Below, in pieces: positions 1-10,300 of a stretch of DNA of 23,519 nucleotides. The first letter of the stretch is position 1. Each line of letters opens with the position of its first letter. The stretch covers positions 1 through 23,519 of the forward strand of contig JAYVFS010000325.1 in NCBI GenBank assembly GCA_043772905.1, in the 5' to 3' direction. The position numbers were made by a program, and so were the translations under genes. The stretch is from JAAFJT01 sp043772905 (GTDB taxonomy: Bacteria; Bacteroidota; Bacteroidia; Chitinophagales; Saprospiraceae). Below the pieces are notes generated by a model. That model was given only the letters and a program-made list of their open reading frames with translations. It was not told the origin of the DNA and did not search any database.

Positions 1-3000
1 GCATGAAAAGGTGCACTTGAAGGATACGCCACTTCTACTTTTGTTGGAATATAAGTTGCGCCCAAAAGCGGTAATGTAATACGGGTGCGGACATCGAAAA
101 CCTTTCCTAAATCCGTATTTCTCAATAAAATTTCAAAAACCGTTGAATCGCAAATACCAGGTTTGTTGAGCGATTGATTGACAAAATTGGCATCTAAAAA
201 CGGTGCTTCTGTTGTCACTGTTCCTTGAACCGTTAAGTCTGTACAAGGCGGATAAAGCGACGGATTCCATTGAGGGTCAGTGGATTGCGCACAGTTCCAA
301 CCTGAACTGATGTCCAAATGGCTTTCGCCACAATCGCCAATTAAAGCCTTTATTTCAACGATATTACATATATCATCTAAATTTTTATCAGGAGATGCTA
401 TGGCTAATGGGTTCGTATATGCAAAAGTATTGCGTCCATTATCACCATAAGTACTAAAATTCAAGGTAAATTGATTAGAAAGATTGGTAATGTCTCGCAT
501 AGAGACCACCGTAAAGTTTTGTACTGAGGGGGCAGGTTCGACACTAATCCAAGTCGAATTTGCACCACCTTTGTTCGATGTATTACAATGTTTAACAACC
601 CATGTTGCTGTATCACTCGCTGTTGAAACCGTTGGATTTGTTACGGGTACTAAGGTCAAAGCGGGCGGGTCGGTGTAAACAATATTGCCATTGAAAACCG
701 AGTCTTGACGATAAGGAGAGCATTCTCCATTACCTATTTCTAAGGCATAATAACGGTCACGATAGAAAATATTAGGTTTGAATTCAAAATTATTATTGTT
801 TAAAGAACTACCCGTCAAAGAGCGACAATTGGGCGTTGCTTTGATGCGTAAATTGAAGGCATAACTTGACACCCGATTGAGCGACGGAACGATGTTTAAG
901 GTATCAAAACGAGCGACAAAACGCCCTGTTGAGTCCAAATTACTGAGGGGGTAAAAATCGCTTCCTGCATAAGGATGATCGGGAATTGAGACCTCAATTT
1001 GGGTCGTAAATGCTCGTATAAATTCAGGGTCAAATTGCAAAGAAAACGAGTCAACGCCTACGGATTGACGGAATTCATTGCCAAAATGGTCATAATAACC
1101 ATTGTTTATCATAATTATTTTATACTCCAAACTGGCTTCTGTACAGCCTTTGGGATAGCTCGATGAACTTGGAAAAGAGAAAATAGATTGCGCTTTGCCG
1201 ACCCTAAATGTTTCTCCAAAATTGTCGCAAGCGAATTCTGCGCCGCCGTCAATATGGTAGCCGTAGGCACGGAATTGCGGTACTTTTTCAAAAGTATTTT
1301 TATAAGGACCATCTGTAAAGACGCTGAAATCGCCATAAAAGTTGACAGAGTCGCCTTGACTGAGAGGGGCAATATTGAGCGAAGCCAAACAGCTACTCAA
1401 ATCCACATAAATGGCTTTTGTGGAATCGGTTCTAACAACACGAATATTGGATGTATCAACATCGCAATTATAAGTCTGACCACCTTTTACAAATTGAACA
1501 AAACCTTTACCAAAAGTAAAAATATCGTTCAAATTGGTTTGGGCATTTTTTGTAATATTGTTGTATGAAATTCGCACACCAATTGAGTCAGAAATTGGGT
1601 CATTGCCAACGACATTCAATACGGTCATACGCACTGAATCGCAAGACATGGCTACTTTTAGATTGGCATCGGAAGGTGAAATATGCGTTGTATAACTGCC
1701 GTCAGTATAGCCCAAAGTTGTTCTTGAAGCCGAAAAATCAGTCGTTTTCAAGCCTTTTGGACATTCATAAGCCACATTTGGCACACAAGGTGGTGACGCA
1801 TAATGTATGCGAGGTCCCGCCAAAGTATCGCAATACCAAACGTGTTGACAACCACAAGGCGGGCATGAATATGCCAATTCCATCGGGAAATCCGTTGGAC
1901 CAGGAATGGCGGTACACGTAGCTTTAAAGCCAAAATTGACCGTATAATCACCATTTAGATAATCCACAGCGACCAATTCATTGCTAAAACCACCTTTTTG
2001 TTTGACTGAATCCACACGGAAAGATAAATAAACCGTATCGCCCGATTGCGTCATGGTTTTCAAAAACATCGTATCTGTATAACGAAGCATATACATAGAG
2101 TCTTGAATCGGTAAAATGCCTGTTGGCACTTTCACTTTCACCAAAATCTCTTCTTGTCCGTTACAATTTCTATCAAAATTGAAGATATTGCGTCTTTCAA
2201 GATGCTGAATTGAAAAAGGTTTTTCATCTGTAAAAGCATCGGGGTCAGCACAGTTTTCAACTAAATCATTGACGTTTAATGGCGCAAAATAACGAGGTTT
2301 AATAACTTGATTACGTGCGCCACACAAGTCTGTGTAGTTTAATTGAGCATTAAAAGCGGTTTCAAAATCATTTTTACAATTGTCGTCTCTGTTTGACAAC
2401 GAAGCATTACAATCCACTTCATATTCTATTGTCACTTCAACACTTTTTCCAATGGGTAAATCGTCAAAATAGCCGTCGTTGTCAACATCGGCTAAACCAA
2501 CTCCTGCACCGTCAGGGTCGGTTGTAAACAGCGCATTATTCCTCAAATCTGCCAATGGTACTGAGGGGGTCGGTAACTCAATACCCGCAACTGTAATTTT
2601 TGTAATACGATAACCCTTGTTACTCAATAAGATAGAGTCTCCTAAGCCGACACCGAGTTGCAAATCGTACATATCAGCCGTGCCTGGGTCAACCTCTACA
2701 CCATTGTTTGTAAACTTAACCGTTGAACGACCAATGCGGCAATAACCACCGATTTCATCAGGTATTGAGCCTTGACCGACAAAGCCGACATTGACCTGAC
2801 CTTCGCCCAAACGGATGATGTCTTGTCTTGAAATCGTATTGCAAAAACGGTCATCGCAACCCCACGACATGGCGTGTGTACTTGTCCGTGATTTGTCACA
2901 ATTGACAACGCAAAAATTTTCAACGATGGTAACGGTTTCGTCAGGGTCAAAAAGCAAATCACCATTCGCAAGAAGCGAGGGTCCACGTGTGTTGAAAGCA

Positions 3001-3776
3001 AAAATGGCTTCTGGAACTGTTACAGCAATAGATGTATCACCTGCCAAATTGAAAACAGGCGTTTTAGTCATAGTCACTGCTTGCCCATTGATGGTCATGC
3101 TTTGGACAGAAACCCCTGCGCCTTGTGTATTATTATACTCAAAACCCTTGATATAACCATCAAGACCAGAGTTATTGATGAGAATTGTTCTTTGAAAACA
3201 TTGACCGACACGGGCTGCCGTTGCGTTGTTGGACACCGAAACGGTGAAAAACGGCACTTTGATTTGGTCACGATACGGCGTTGAAAAATCAGATTCTGTC
3301 AAACCCGCAGACGCACCCAAATCGTAAGTGAAATCCCACATGTCCTTGACATCAATCAAGTCATTCCGCGTCAAAGTGTCCGTATATTCGCAATTAACGC
3401 GAATAACGTAGCTGATATTGACGGAAGACGTACCACTCACAGGTGTCAAATCAGTCAATGAAAATGCCGCACCCCCTGTATTTGAGGTGGTCATCGTCAC
3501 GCCTGACGACGTTCCTGCCGCATTAAACCGGACAAATTGAACGCCTTTAAAAAGTTTTAAAGTCGCTGAAATGTTCCGCCGCGTGGCGGACAATGACCCA
3601 TCAGTAGCAACGGTCATTGTCACCGTTGCTTCGTCGCCACAGACATTGAGGTTGCGCGGTGCAGAAGCCGCGTCCTTGAAAGCGACTTTCAGATTATCAT
3701 TTTGTGCCAATAGTGGGGAGGAAAACAATGCACACAGGAGGATTAGGATTGATGGTTTCAAATAAAGTTCTCTCAT
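1..3776 (-). CDS. Giant secreted surface-type protein, 5' part (3' end outside window)
   Basis: The minus strand is open without a stop from the ATG at 3776 to the window edge, giving at least 1258 residues; the true C-terminus is not visible. The protein starts MRELYLKPSILILLCALFSS and has a signal peptide that should be cleaved after PLLA, before QND. The mature part is rich in Ser, Thr, Asn, Val and Gly, with scattered Cys often in N-C or D-C pairs (for example VNCEYTDTL, EVDCNAS, RNCNGQEE). This suggests a chain of beta-sandwich extracellular domains stabilised by disulfides. I do not recognise a named family. Very large secreted proteins of this kind in Bacteroidota are often type IX secretion substrates, but the C-terminal sorting domain that would show this lies outside the window. 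It is transcribed divergently from the alpha-2-macroglobulin gene. It carries three TACTGAGGGG motifs, read as P-S-V or P-L-S. Confidence 0.85.
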   Translation of the reverse strand, partial: MRELYLKPSILILLCALFSSPLLAQNDNLKVAFKDAASAPRNLNVCGDEATVTMTVATDGSLSATRRNISATLKLFKGVQFVRFNAAGTSSGVTMTTSNTGGAAFSLTDLTPVSGTSSVNISYVIRVNCEYTDTLTRNDLIDVKDMWDFTYDLGASAGLTESDFSTPYRDQIKVPFFTVSVSNNATAARVGQCFQRTILINNSGLDGYIKGFEYNNTQGAGVSVQSMTINGQAVTMTKTPVFNLAGDTSIAVTVPEAIFAFNTRGPSLLANGDLLFDPDETVTIVENFCVVNCDKSRTSTHAMSWGCDDRFCNTISRQDIIRLGEGQVNVGFVGQGSIPDEIGGYCRIGRSTVKFTNNGVEVDPGTADMYDLQLGVGLGDSILLSNKGYRITKITVAGIELPTPSVPLADLRNNALFTTDPDGAGVGLADVDNDGYFDDLPIGKSVEVTIEYEVDCNASLSNRDDNCKNDFETAFNAQLNYTDLCGARNQVIKPRYFAPLNVNDLVENCADPDAFTDEKPFSIQHLERRNIFNFDRNCNGQEEILVKVKVPTGILPIQDSMYMLRYTDTMFLKTMTQSGDTVYLSFRVDSVKQKGGFSNELVAVDYLNGDYTVNFGFKATCTAIPGPTDFPMELAYSCPPCGCQHVWYCDTLAGPRIHYASPPCVPNVAYECPKGLKTTDFSASRTTLGYTDGSYTTHISPSDANLKVAMSCDSVRMTVLNVVGNDPISDSIGVRISYNNITKNAQTNLNDIFTFGKGFVQFVKGGQTYNCDVDTSNIRVVRTDSTKAIYVDLSSCLASLNIAPLSQGDSVNFYGDFSVFTDGPYKNTFEKVPQFRAYGYHIDGGAEFACDNFGETFRVGKAQSIFSFPSSSSYPKGCTEASLEYKIIMINNGYYDHFGNEFRQSVGVDSFSLQFDPEFIRAFTTQIEVSIPDHPYAGSDFYPLSNLDSTGRFVARFDTLNIVPSLNRVSSYAFNLRIKATPNCRSLTGSSLNNNNFEFKPNIFYRDRYYALEIGNGECSPYRQDSVFNGNIVYTDPPALTLVPVTNPTVSTASDTATWVVKHCNTSNKGGANSTWISVEPAPSVQNFTVVSMRDITNLSNQFTLNFSTYGDNGRNTFAYTNPLAIASPDKNLDDICNIVEIKALIGDCGESHLDISSGWNCAQSTDPQWNPSLYPPCTDLTVQGTVTTEAPFLDANFVNQSLNKPGICDSTVFEILLRNTDLGKVFDVRTRITLPLLGATYIPTKVEVAYPSSAPFH
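522..532 (+). repeat. TACTGAGGGG motif copy 1 (5 G)
   Basis: Inside the giant secreted protein gene, on the template strand; read A-P-S-V. Next base C. Confidence 0.9.
941..951 (+). repeat. TACTGAGGGG motif copy 2 (5 G)
   Basis: Inside the giant secreted protein gene, template strand; read Y-P-L-S-N. Next base T. Confidence 0.9.
2559..2569 (+). repeat. TACTGAGGGG motif copy 3 (5 G)
   Basis: Inside the giant secreted protein gene, template strand; read T-P-S-V. Next base T. Confidence 0.9.
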
Positions 3777-3901
3777 TGAATGAGTCTGTTAGTTATGAGT
3801 TTATTATTCTACATAGTAATGAAAACATGGATATATCTTGTGAGATGTATCTATAATTAGCTGTTGGAAGCCAATTTCATGCCATATAGGTCATAAAGAT
3901 A

Positions 3902-4019
3902 AATAGGGCGACACCCTATTCTAACATTCATCGCCCTTTCAGGACTTTTTTAAAATAATAATTTGAGATTTGATAGCTCTGAAAGGGCGTGATTTGATAG
4001 CATCGGGTAACGCCCGATG
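3902..4019. repeat. REP-like cluster of nested inverted repeats
   Basis: Three perfect inverted repeats are nested here. AATAGGG (3902-3908) pairs with CCCTATT (3914-3920) across a 5-nt loop. CATCGGG (4001-4007) pairs with CCCGATG (4013-4019), also across 5 nt. Between them, CGCCCTTTCAG (3932-3942) pairs with CTGAAAGGGCG (3979-3989), an 11-bp stem across 36 nt. The two small hairpins share a GGG-N5-CCC core with similar loops (CGACA and TAACG). This arrangement, two short hairpins around a longer one in a noncoding spacer, resembles REP/BIME units mobilised by IS200-like (RAYT) transposases. That assignment is inference; no transposase is in the window and only this copy is present. Confidence 0.6.
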
Positions 4020-4100
4020 AAAAATATTAATCAACATTTACGAATAACACCAAAAACCAATTTTTTCAAACATGATGCTATAAAAAACATTGTTTATGCG

Positions 4101-4108
4101 TAACTTTG
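4101..4108 (+). promoter_or_regulatory. Candidate -7 element upstream of alpha-2-macroglobulin gene
   Basis: TAACTTTG matches the Bacteroidota -7 consensus TAnnTTTG and lies about 205 bp upstream of the ATG. No clear -33 TTG is seen at the usual distance, so this is only a weak candidate. Confidence 0.25.
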
Positions 4109-4312
4109 TTTGAAAAGTTAAAAGAACGTTAACTTCTCGCACAAACACCTGCCAAAACTTCCTTCTTTGCATCTTTATTAAACAGCTAAGAAAAACGAAT
4201 TTATTGTAACAATTCAAGGAAACTTAGTCTCAATGTAACATCAAAACACATTTTTAACGTTTAAAAACCAAAGCCCGAAGGCAGGTTATTTATTAACGAA
4301 GACATTTATCTT

Positions 4313-7300
4313 ATGAAAAAAATCATTTTTATTCTCCCCGTGCTTATGTTATTAGGCGGTCTCAATGCTCAGAACATGAAATTTAGAACCGATGATTACG
4401 CTAAGGAATGGAAAGAAATTTCCGTCCTTGAAGGACAAGGTTTGCCTAAATCTGCCCTTCAAAAAGTGGAGGAATTGTTGGCAAAATCCAAAAAAGACGA
4501 CAATCCTTCGCAACTCATCAAATGCTTGATTTATCAGGCAAAATACGTCACTGAATTGGAAGAAGATGGCTATGTGAAAGCCCTAAATTCGATGCATGCC
4601 GATATGGAAAAAGCGGCATTTCCAACAAAACAGATCTTGCAGTCTATGTTGGCTGAAATGTATTCAAGGTATCTGGACAATAATATCTGGAAATTACGCA
4701 ACAGAACGACGACTTCGGGTTTTAAAACTGATGATATACGGACTTGGACAATGCAACAATTGTCCGATGAAGCCGCCCTACTCTATCGTTTGAGCGTTAA
4801 CGACGACCGTTCAAAGGAAGTGGCTATTAAGGTTTTTGATGCCATTACTACTGAGGGGTCAGATGAGCGCAGACCTGTACTTTTTGATTTTTTAGCACAC
4901 CGTGCCATTGATTATTTCATGGACGAAAAAACGTATTTGTCTAAACCCAGTTATACGTTTGAATTGGACAATGAAGCCTTGTTTGGTACAGTTGAAAAAT
5001 TCGTTGGCATTGCCTTAGAAAGCCCCGATTCTTCTTCAATGAAGCTATGGACTTTAAAGCTCATGCAAGATGTTTTGCGTTTCCATCTGAAAGATGAAAA
5101 CGTAACGGCATTGATTGATACAGACCTAAAACGCTTGTCATTTGTACATCAAAACGCCGTGATGTCCAATAAAGATGATTTATATATCAAAAGCCTTGAA
5201 GTGTTGCGGAGCAATTACGTCAACAATCCAGCTTATGTAGAAATTTGCTTGAAAATAGCCCAACATTACCGCAATAAAGCGTCAGATTGGAAACCCAATG
5301 TTGAAAATGTCGGTAAATTTGACAACCAAAAAGCCCTTGAAATTGCCAAAGAAGCGGTTAGGAAATTCCCAAAAGCTTATGGTTCATCAGCTTGTCGCTA
5401 CCTAATTGATGAGATTACGACCCCCTCAGTAGATTTCAAAATTGAAGAGGTCAATGTGCCTAATAAAGCCATTTTGTCGTCCGTTCATTTCAAGAATCTG
5501 GACTCGTTTTACTATAAAATCATAAGGCTTTCAGAACAAACAAATAGGCGTGATTTTAAAGATGAAACAGAGCGTTTGAAGTATTATAACAGTCTGCCTG
5601 TTGTAAAAAAAGGGCATATAAAATTGCCCAATGATAGTGATTATAACCCGCATACAACAGAAATCAAAATAGACAAATTACCCAATGGTTTGTACCTTAT
5701 TCTGGCTGCGGACAACGATAAATATGCGCTCAAAAACAGTAGTAAAGTCAGTTACACAATATTTAACGTCTCTAATATCGCTTATTGGCAACGGACAAGT
5801 GCTGACGAACCGAATGAGTTTGTCGTCCTCGACCGTTCGTCAGGTGCGCCTTTGGCAGGTGTGACGGTTGAGTTTTGGGAAAACCGTTATAACCCGAAAA
5901 CACGTTTAGAAGACAAGGTAAAAATTGGCACAACGGTCAGTGACCGCAACGGTTTTGTTTATTCACGTTTGCCTAAGGAAAAATATTTTACGACAAAATT
6001 CATCTACGGTAAGGATTCACTCATTACAGGCGATGGTTTTTCAAACTATTTCTATCGTGAAGAAAATCGAGTTGTGACACAAACGCAGTTCTTTTTGGAC
6101 AGAGCGATTTACCGTCCGGGGCAAATTGTTTACTTCAAAGGCTTGGTTTATAGCCGAAATACTGAGGGGTCTAAAACGCCGACGATAAAACCGAATGTAC
6201 CTGTTGAAGTGACGTTTTATGATGTCAATCGGCAAAAAGTCAGTAGTTTAAAGCTAACAACAAACAGTTTCGGAACTATAAACGGCTTTTTTACAGCCCC
6301 AACGGCTGGTTTGTTGGGCAATATGAGTATTCAAGCAAGTGTCGGCGGACAAGTCAGTTTTAGAGTTGAAGAATACAAACGTCCTAAATTTGAAGTAAAA
6401 ATGTTGCCTTTGACAGGTGATTTCACTTTGAATCAAGACGTAAAAGTAAAAGGCGAAGCAAAAGCTTTTGCGGGTTCTAATATTGACGGTGCGAAAGTGA
6501 AGTACCGTGTGGTCCGTGAAGTCCGCTTCCCATATTGGCGTTATTGGGGCTGGAATCCTTATGCTTCGGCGGGTCAGGAAATTGCACATGGTGAAACGAC
6601 AACCGACGCAAAAGGCGTTTTTGAAGTCACTTTCAAAGCCTTACCCGATTTGTCTATTCCAAAAGATAAAAAACCCGTTTTTGATTATGCGGTTTATGCC
6701 GATGTGACGGACATAAATGGCGAAACACACAGCACAAAAGCGAGTGTTTCAATCGGTTATATATCTTTGAATCTCGATATTGATTTGCCGCTTGAATTCA
6801 ATCGCAAAGAAGCAAAGGCTGTTAAAATTACTACGAACAACTTAAATGGACAACCTTTGAGCGCAAATGGTAAAGTAAAAATTGAATTATTGACATCGCC
6901 ACGCCGTCCTTATATTGAGCGTTATTGGGCTTTGCCAGATACGCATACGATTGCAGAAGACGTGTTTAGACGTGATTTTCCACTTATTCCTTACAAAAAT
7001 GAGGATAAAGTTGAAAATTGGGGCGTTAAACGCATCGTTTCTGAAACGACATTTTCTACAAAACCATTGCCTGCAACCGATGCGGGAACAGATACAAGTT
7101 TTGTAGATGTCTCTGACATTAAAAAATATGATAGAGGTGTGTATCGCTTCACAATTGAAACGACAGATGCAACGGGTGAGAAAATTGAACTCATCAAACA
7201 CGTATTGATATATGACACAAGTGACGATATAGTTCCTGCCAACAAAACGTTTTTCAGTTGGCTTGATAAAGATGTTTATGAGCCAAAAGAAACTGCAACG

Positions 7301-10300
7301 TTGCATTATGGCACGTCTGCGGAGCGTTTAAATGTCTTGATTGAAGAAGAAATCAATGGAAAAATTGCCAAACGCTCATGGCATCCGATTGAAGGCATGG
7401 TTGATTATGCCGTAAAATTGGAAGAAGAATATCGTGGCAATATCTTTTTGCACATCAGTTATGTGATGGATAATCGCTCGACTTTGGAGACCAAAACGAT
7501 TGTTATTCCTTTCTCAAATAAGGACTTAAACTTTGAATATCAAACGTTTAGAGATAAAATGGAGCCAGGGAGCGAAGAAGAATGGCGCATCAAAATCAGC
7601 GGTAAAGACAAGGATAAAGTCCTTGCGGAAATGGCTGCGACGATGTACGATGCCTCGCTCGACCAATTTGCGGCCAATCATTGGGGCTTGAATCTGTATC
7701 CGTCTCGTTATCCGATTTACAACTACAATGCACCGACGTTTGGCGAAACCTATTCCATGGGTTTTTACTATCCTACTGAGGGGGGCAATTATGGAGAAGA
7801 AAGGAAAACGTATCGGTCTTTGAATTGGTTTGGCTTCAATTTTTATAATGAAAGTCCACCTGTACTTTATATGAGGTCTGCTGCGCCAATGAGTAATGTT
7901 CAAATGGATGCTGTTTCTGTACAAGGTGGAAAACCCGCACAGAAACAAATGCGGGAGTCATCGCCACCTCCACCGCCGTCTGCCCAAAAAGCAGACACAA
8001 CAGTAAAGAGTTTCAATCCTGGTGAAAGTCGACAAGAAAAAACAGAAGATATGTCGGCGGTCAAAATCCGCACAAACCTCAACGAAACGGTTTTCTTTTT
8101 CCCTGAATTAATGACCGATATGGAGGGCAATGTTATTGTTAAATTCAAAATGAACGAGGCTTTGACACGTTGGAAATTCCTTGCGATGGCGCATACAACG
8201 GATTTGAAAATTGGTTTTTCTGAAAAAACGGTTGTGACGCAAAAGGATTTGATGGTTTTCCCTAATGCACCGCGTTTTTTACGTGAAAGTGATGAGATCG
8301 AATTTACAGCAAAAGTGACCAATATGACCGCTTCTATACTGAGGGGGTCTGCAAAACTCGAATTGTTCGACGCTTTGAGCATGAAACCGATTGATGATTT
8401 GTTGGATAACAAAGATGCGACATTGTCTTTTGATGTCAATGGCGGTGAAAGCACGCCTTTGGCTTGGAAACTGAAAATTCCTCTTGGAAAAGTGCAAGCG
8501 GTTACTTATCGGGTAATTGCAAAAGCGGGTAATTTCAGCGATGGAGAAGAGAATACATTGCCTGTTTTGACCAATCGTATGCTGGTTACCGAAACGCTGC
8601 CCATGAGCGTTAAAGGTGGAGAAACAAAGAAATTCACTTTGGAATCTTTGAAAAATAATACGTCTAATACATTGACAAACAATAAATTAACGCTTGAATT
8701 TACGCAAAACCCTGCGTGGTATGCCGTTCAAGCTTTGCCTTATTTAATGGAGTATCCGTATGATTGTACAGAGCAAATTTTCTCACGTTATTATGCCAAC
8801 AGTTTAGCGACTTCGGTTGCCAATGCGCATCCAAAAATCAAAGCAGTTTTTGACCGTTGGAAGGCAATTGATACTAAGGCGTTGTTGTCCAATTTGTCAA
8901 AAAATCAAGAATTAAAATATGCTTTGTTGGAAGAAACGCCGTGGGTTTTACAAGCGCAAAATGAAGAAATTCAGAAGCAAAACGTTGGTTTGTTGTTTGA
9001 CTTAAATCGTATGGCGAATGAATCAACGAATGCTGTGAAAAAGATGCAAGAAAGGCAGTTGAGCAACGGCGGTTTTTCATGGTTTCCGGGCGGTCGTGAC
9101 AGCTGGTACATCACGCAATATATTACCGAAGGGTTCGGTCATTTGGACAAATTGGGCGTAAAAACGCTTAATGAGGACTTAAAAACCAAGGAAATGGTTG
9201 CAAAAGCCATCAGTTATTGCGATGAACGGGCTGTGGAATATTACAATGATTTGGAAAAAGAAGCTGCCAAAGGTCACTTGAAAATGGAAGATGACAACTT
9301 GTCGTCGTTGGTTATTCACTACCTCTATACACGTTCTTTTTTCCAAAATCAAACGGTTGGACAAGTAAAAATCCTTGAATATTTCTTGAAACAAGGTGAA
9401 AAATATGGTTTGAAGAAAAGCCAGTACGAACAAGGTTTATTAGCGTTGGCTTTGATGCGTTACTCAAATGATGTGTTTGGTCAGTTCAAAACACCAGCAA
9501 AAATCGTGGCATCGTTGAAAGAAAAAGCGATAAACAGCGACGAAATGGGCATGTATTGGAAAACAGCAAACGGTTTTTATTGGTACGAATTGCCGATTGA
9601 AACACAATCTTTAATGATTGAATTGTTTAGCGAAGTTAAAGACGACAAAGCGGTTGATAATTTGAAATTGTGGTTGTTGAAAAACAAGCAAACCAATGCT
9701 TGGAAAACCACAAAAGCCACTGCATCAGCCGTTTATGCGCTTTTGAAAACAGGTGATAATTGGTTGTTGGACGATACTGATTTATCTATTTCCGTTGGCG
9801 GAAAGCCTTTGGATGTTTCAAAAATAGACAAAGAAGCGGGTACAGGCTACTTCAAAACAGATTTTGACAAAGCCGATATTTCTCCAAAAATGGCAAATGT
9901 TGAAGTCAAAAACCCAAATAAAGTCGTCGCTTGGGGAGCAATGTATTGGCAATATTTTGAAAATTTGGACAAAATAAAAACCTTTGAAGCGACACCTTTG
10001 AAGATGAAAAAGCAACTTTTCAAAGAAGAAAACGGCGATAAAGGTTTGATAATGAAACCCATAGACGAAAAGACACCCCTCAGTACAGGCGACAAAATTA
10101 AGGTCAGAATTGAGTTGCGTGTTGATAGAGACATGGAATTTGTCCACATGAAAGACATGCGTGCTTCGGGTTTAGAACCAACGAATGTGTTGAGTCAATA
10201 CAAATGGCAAGGCGGTTTGGGCTATTACGAAAGCACACGTGATGCAGCGACAAACTTCTTTTTCGACTATTTGCCACGTGGTACTTATGTTTTTGAATAT

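Larger units (their letters stand above)
3777..4312. other. Divergent intergenic region, 536 bp
   Basis: No credible coding sequence is seen on either strand. The AT-rich spacer separates two divergent genes and must hold the promoters of both. It contains a REP-like cluster of three inverted repeats (3902-4019, listed separately) and one TAnnTTTG match at 4101. The stretch just before the alpha-2-macroglobulin ATG has no recognisable ribosome binding site, as is usual in Bacteroidota. Confidence 0.7.

Noticed and set aside
1188..1921. Small + strand open frames within the giant secreted protein gene and similar frames elsewhere
   Set aside because: They overlap a long continuous minus-strand frame with sensible protein composition and have no family-like sequence.
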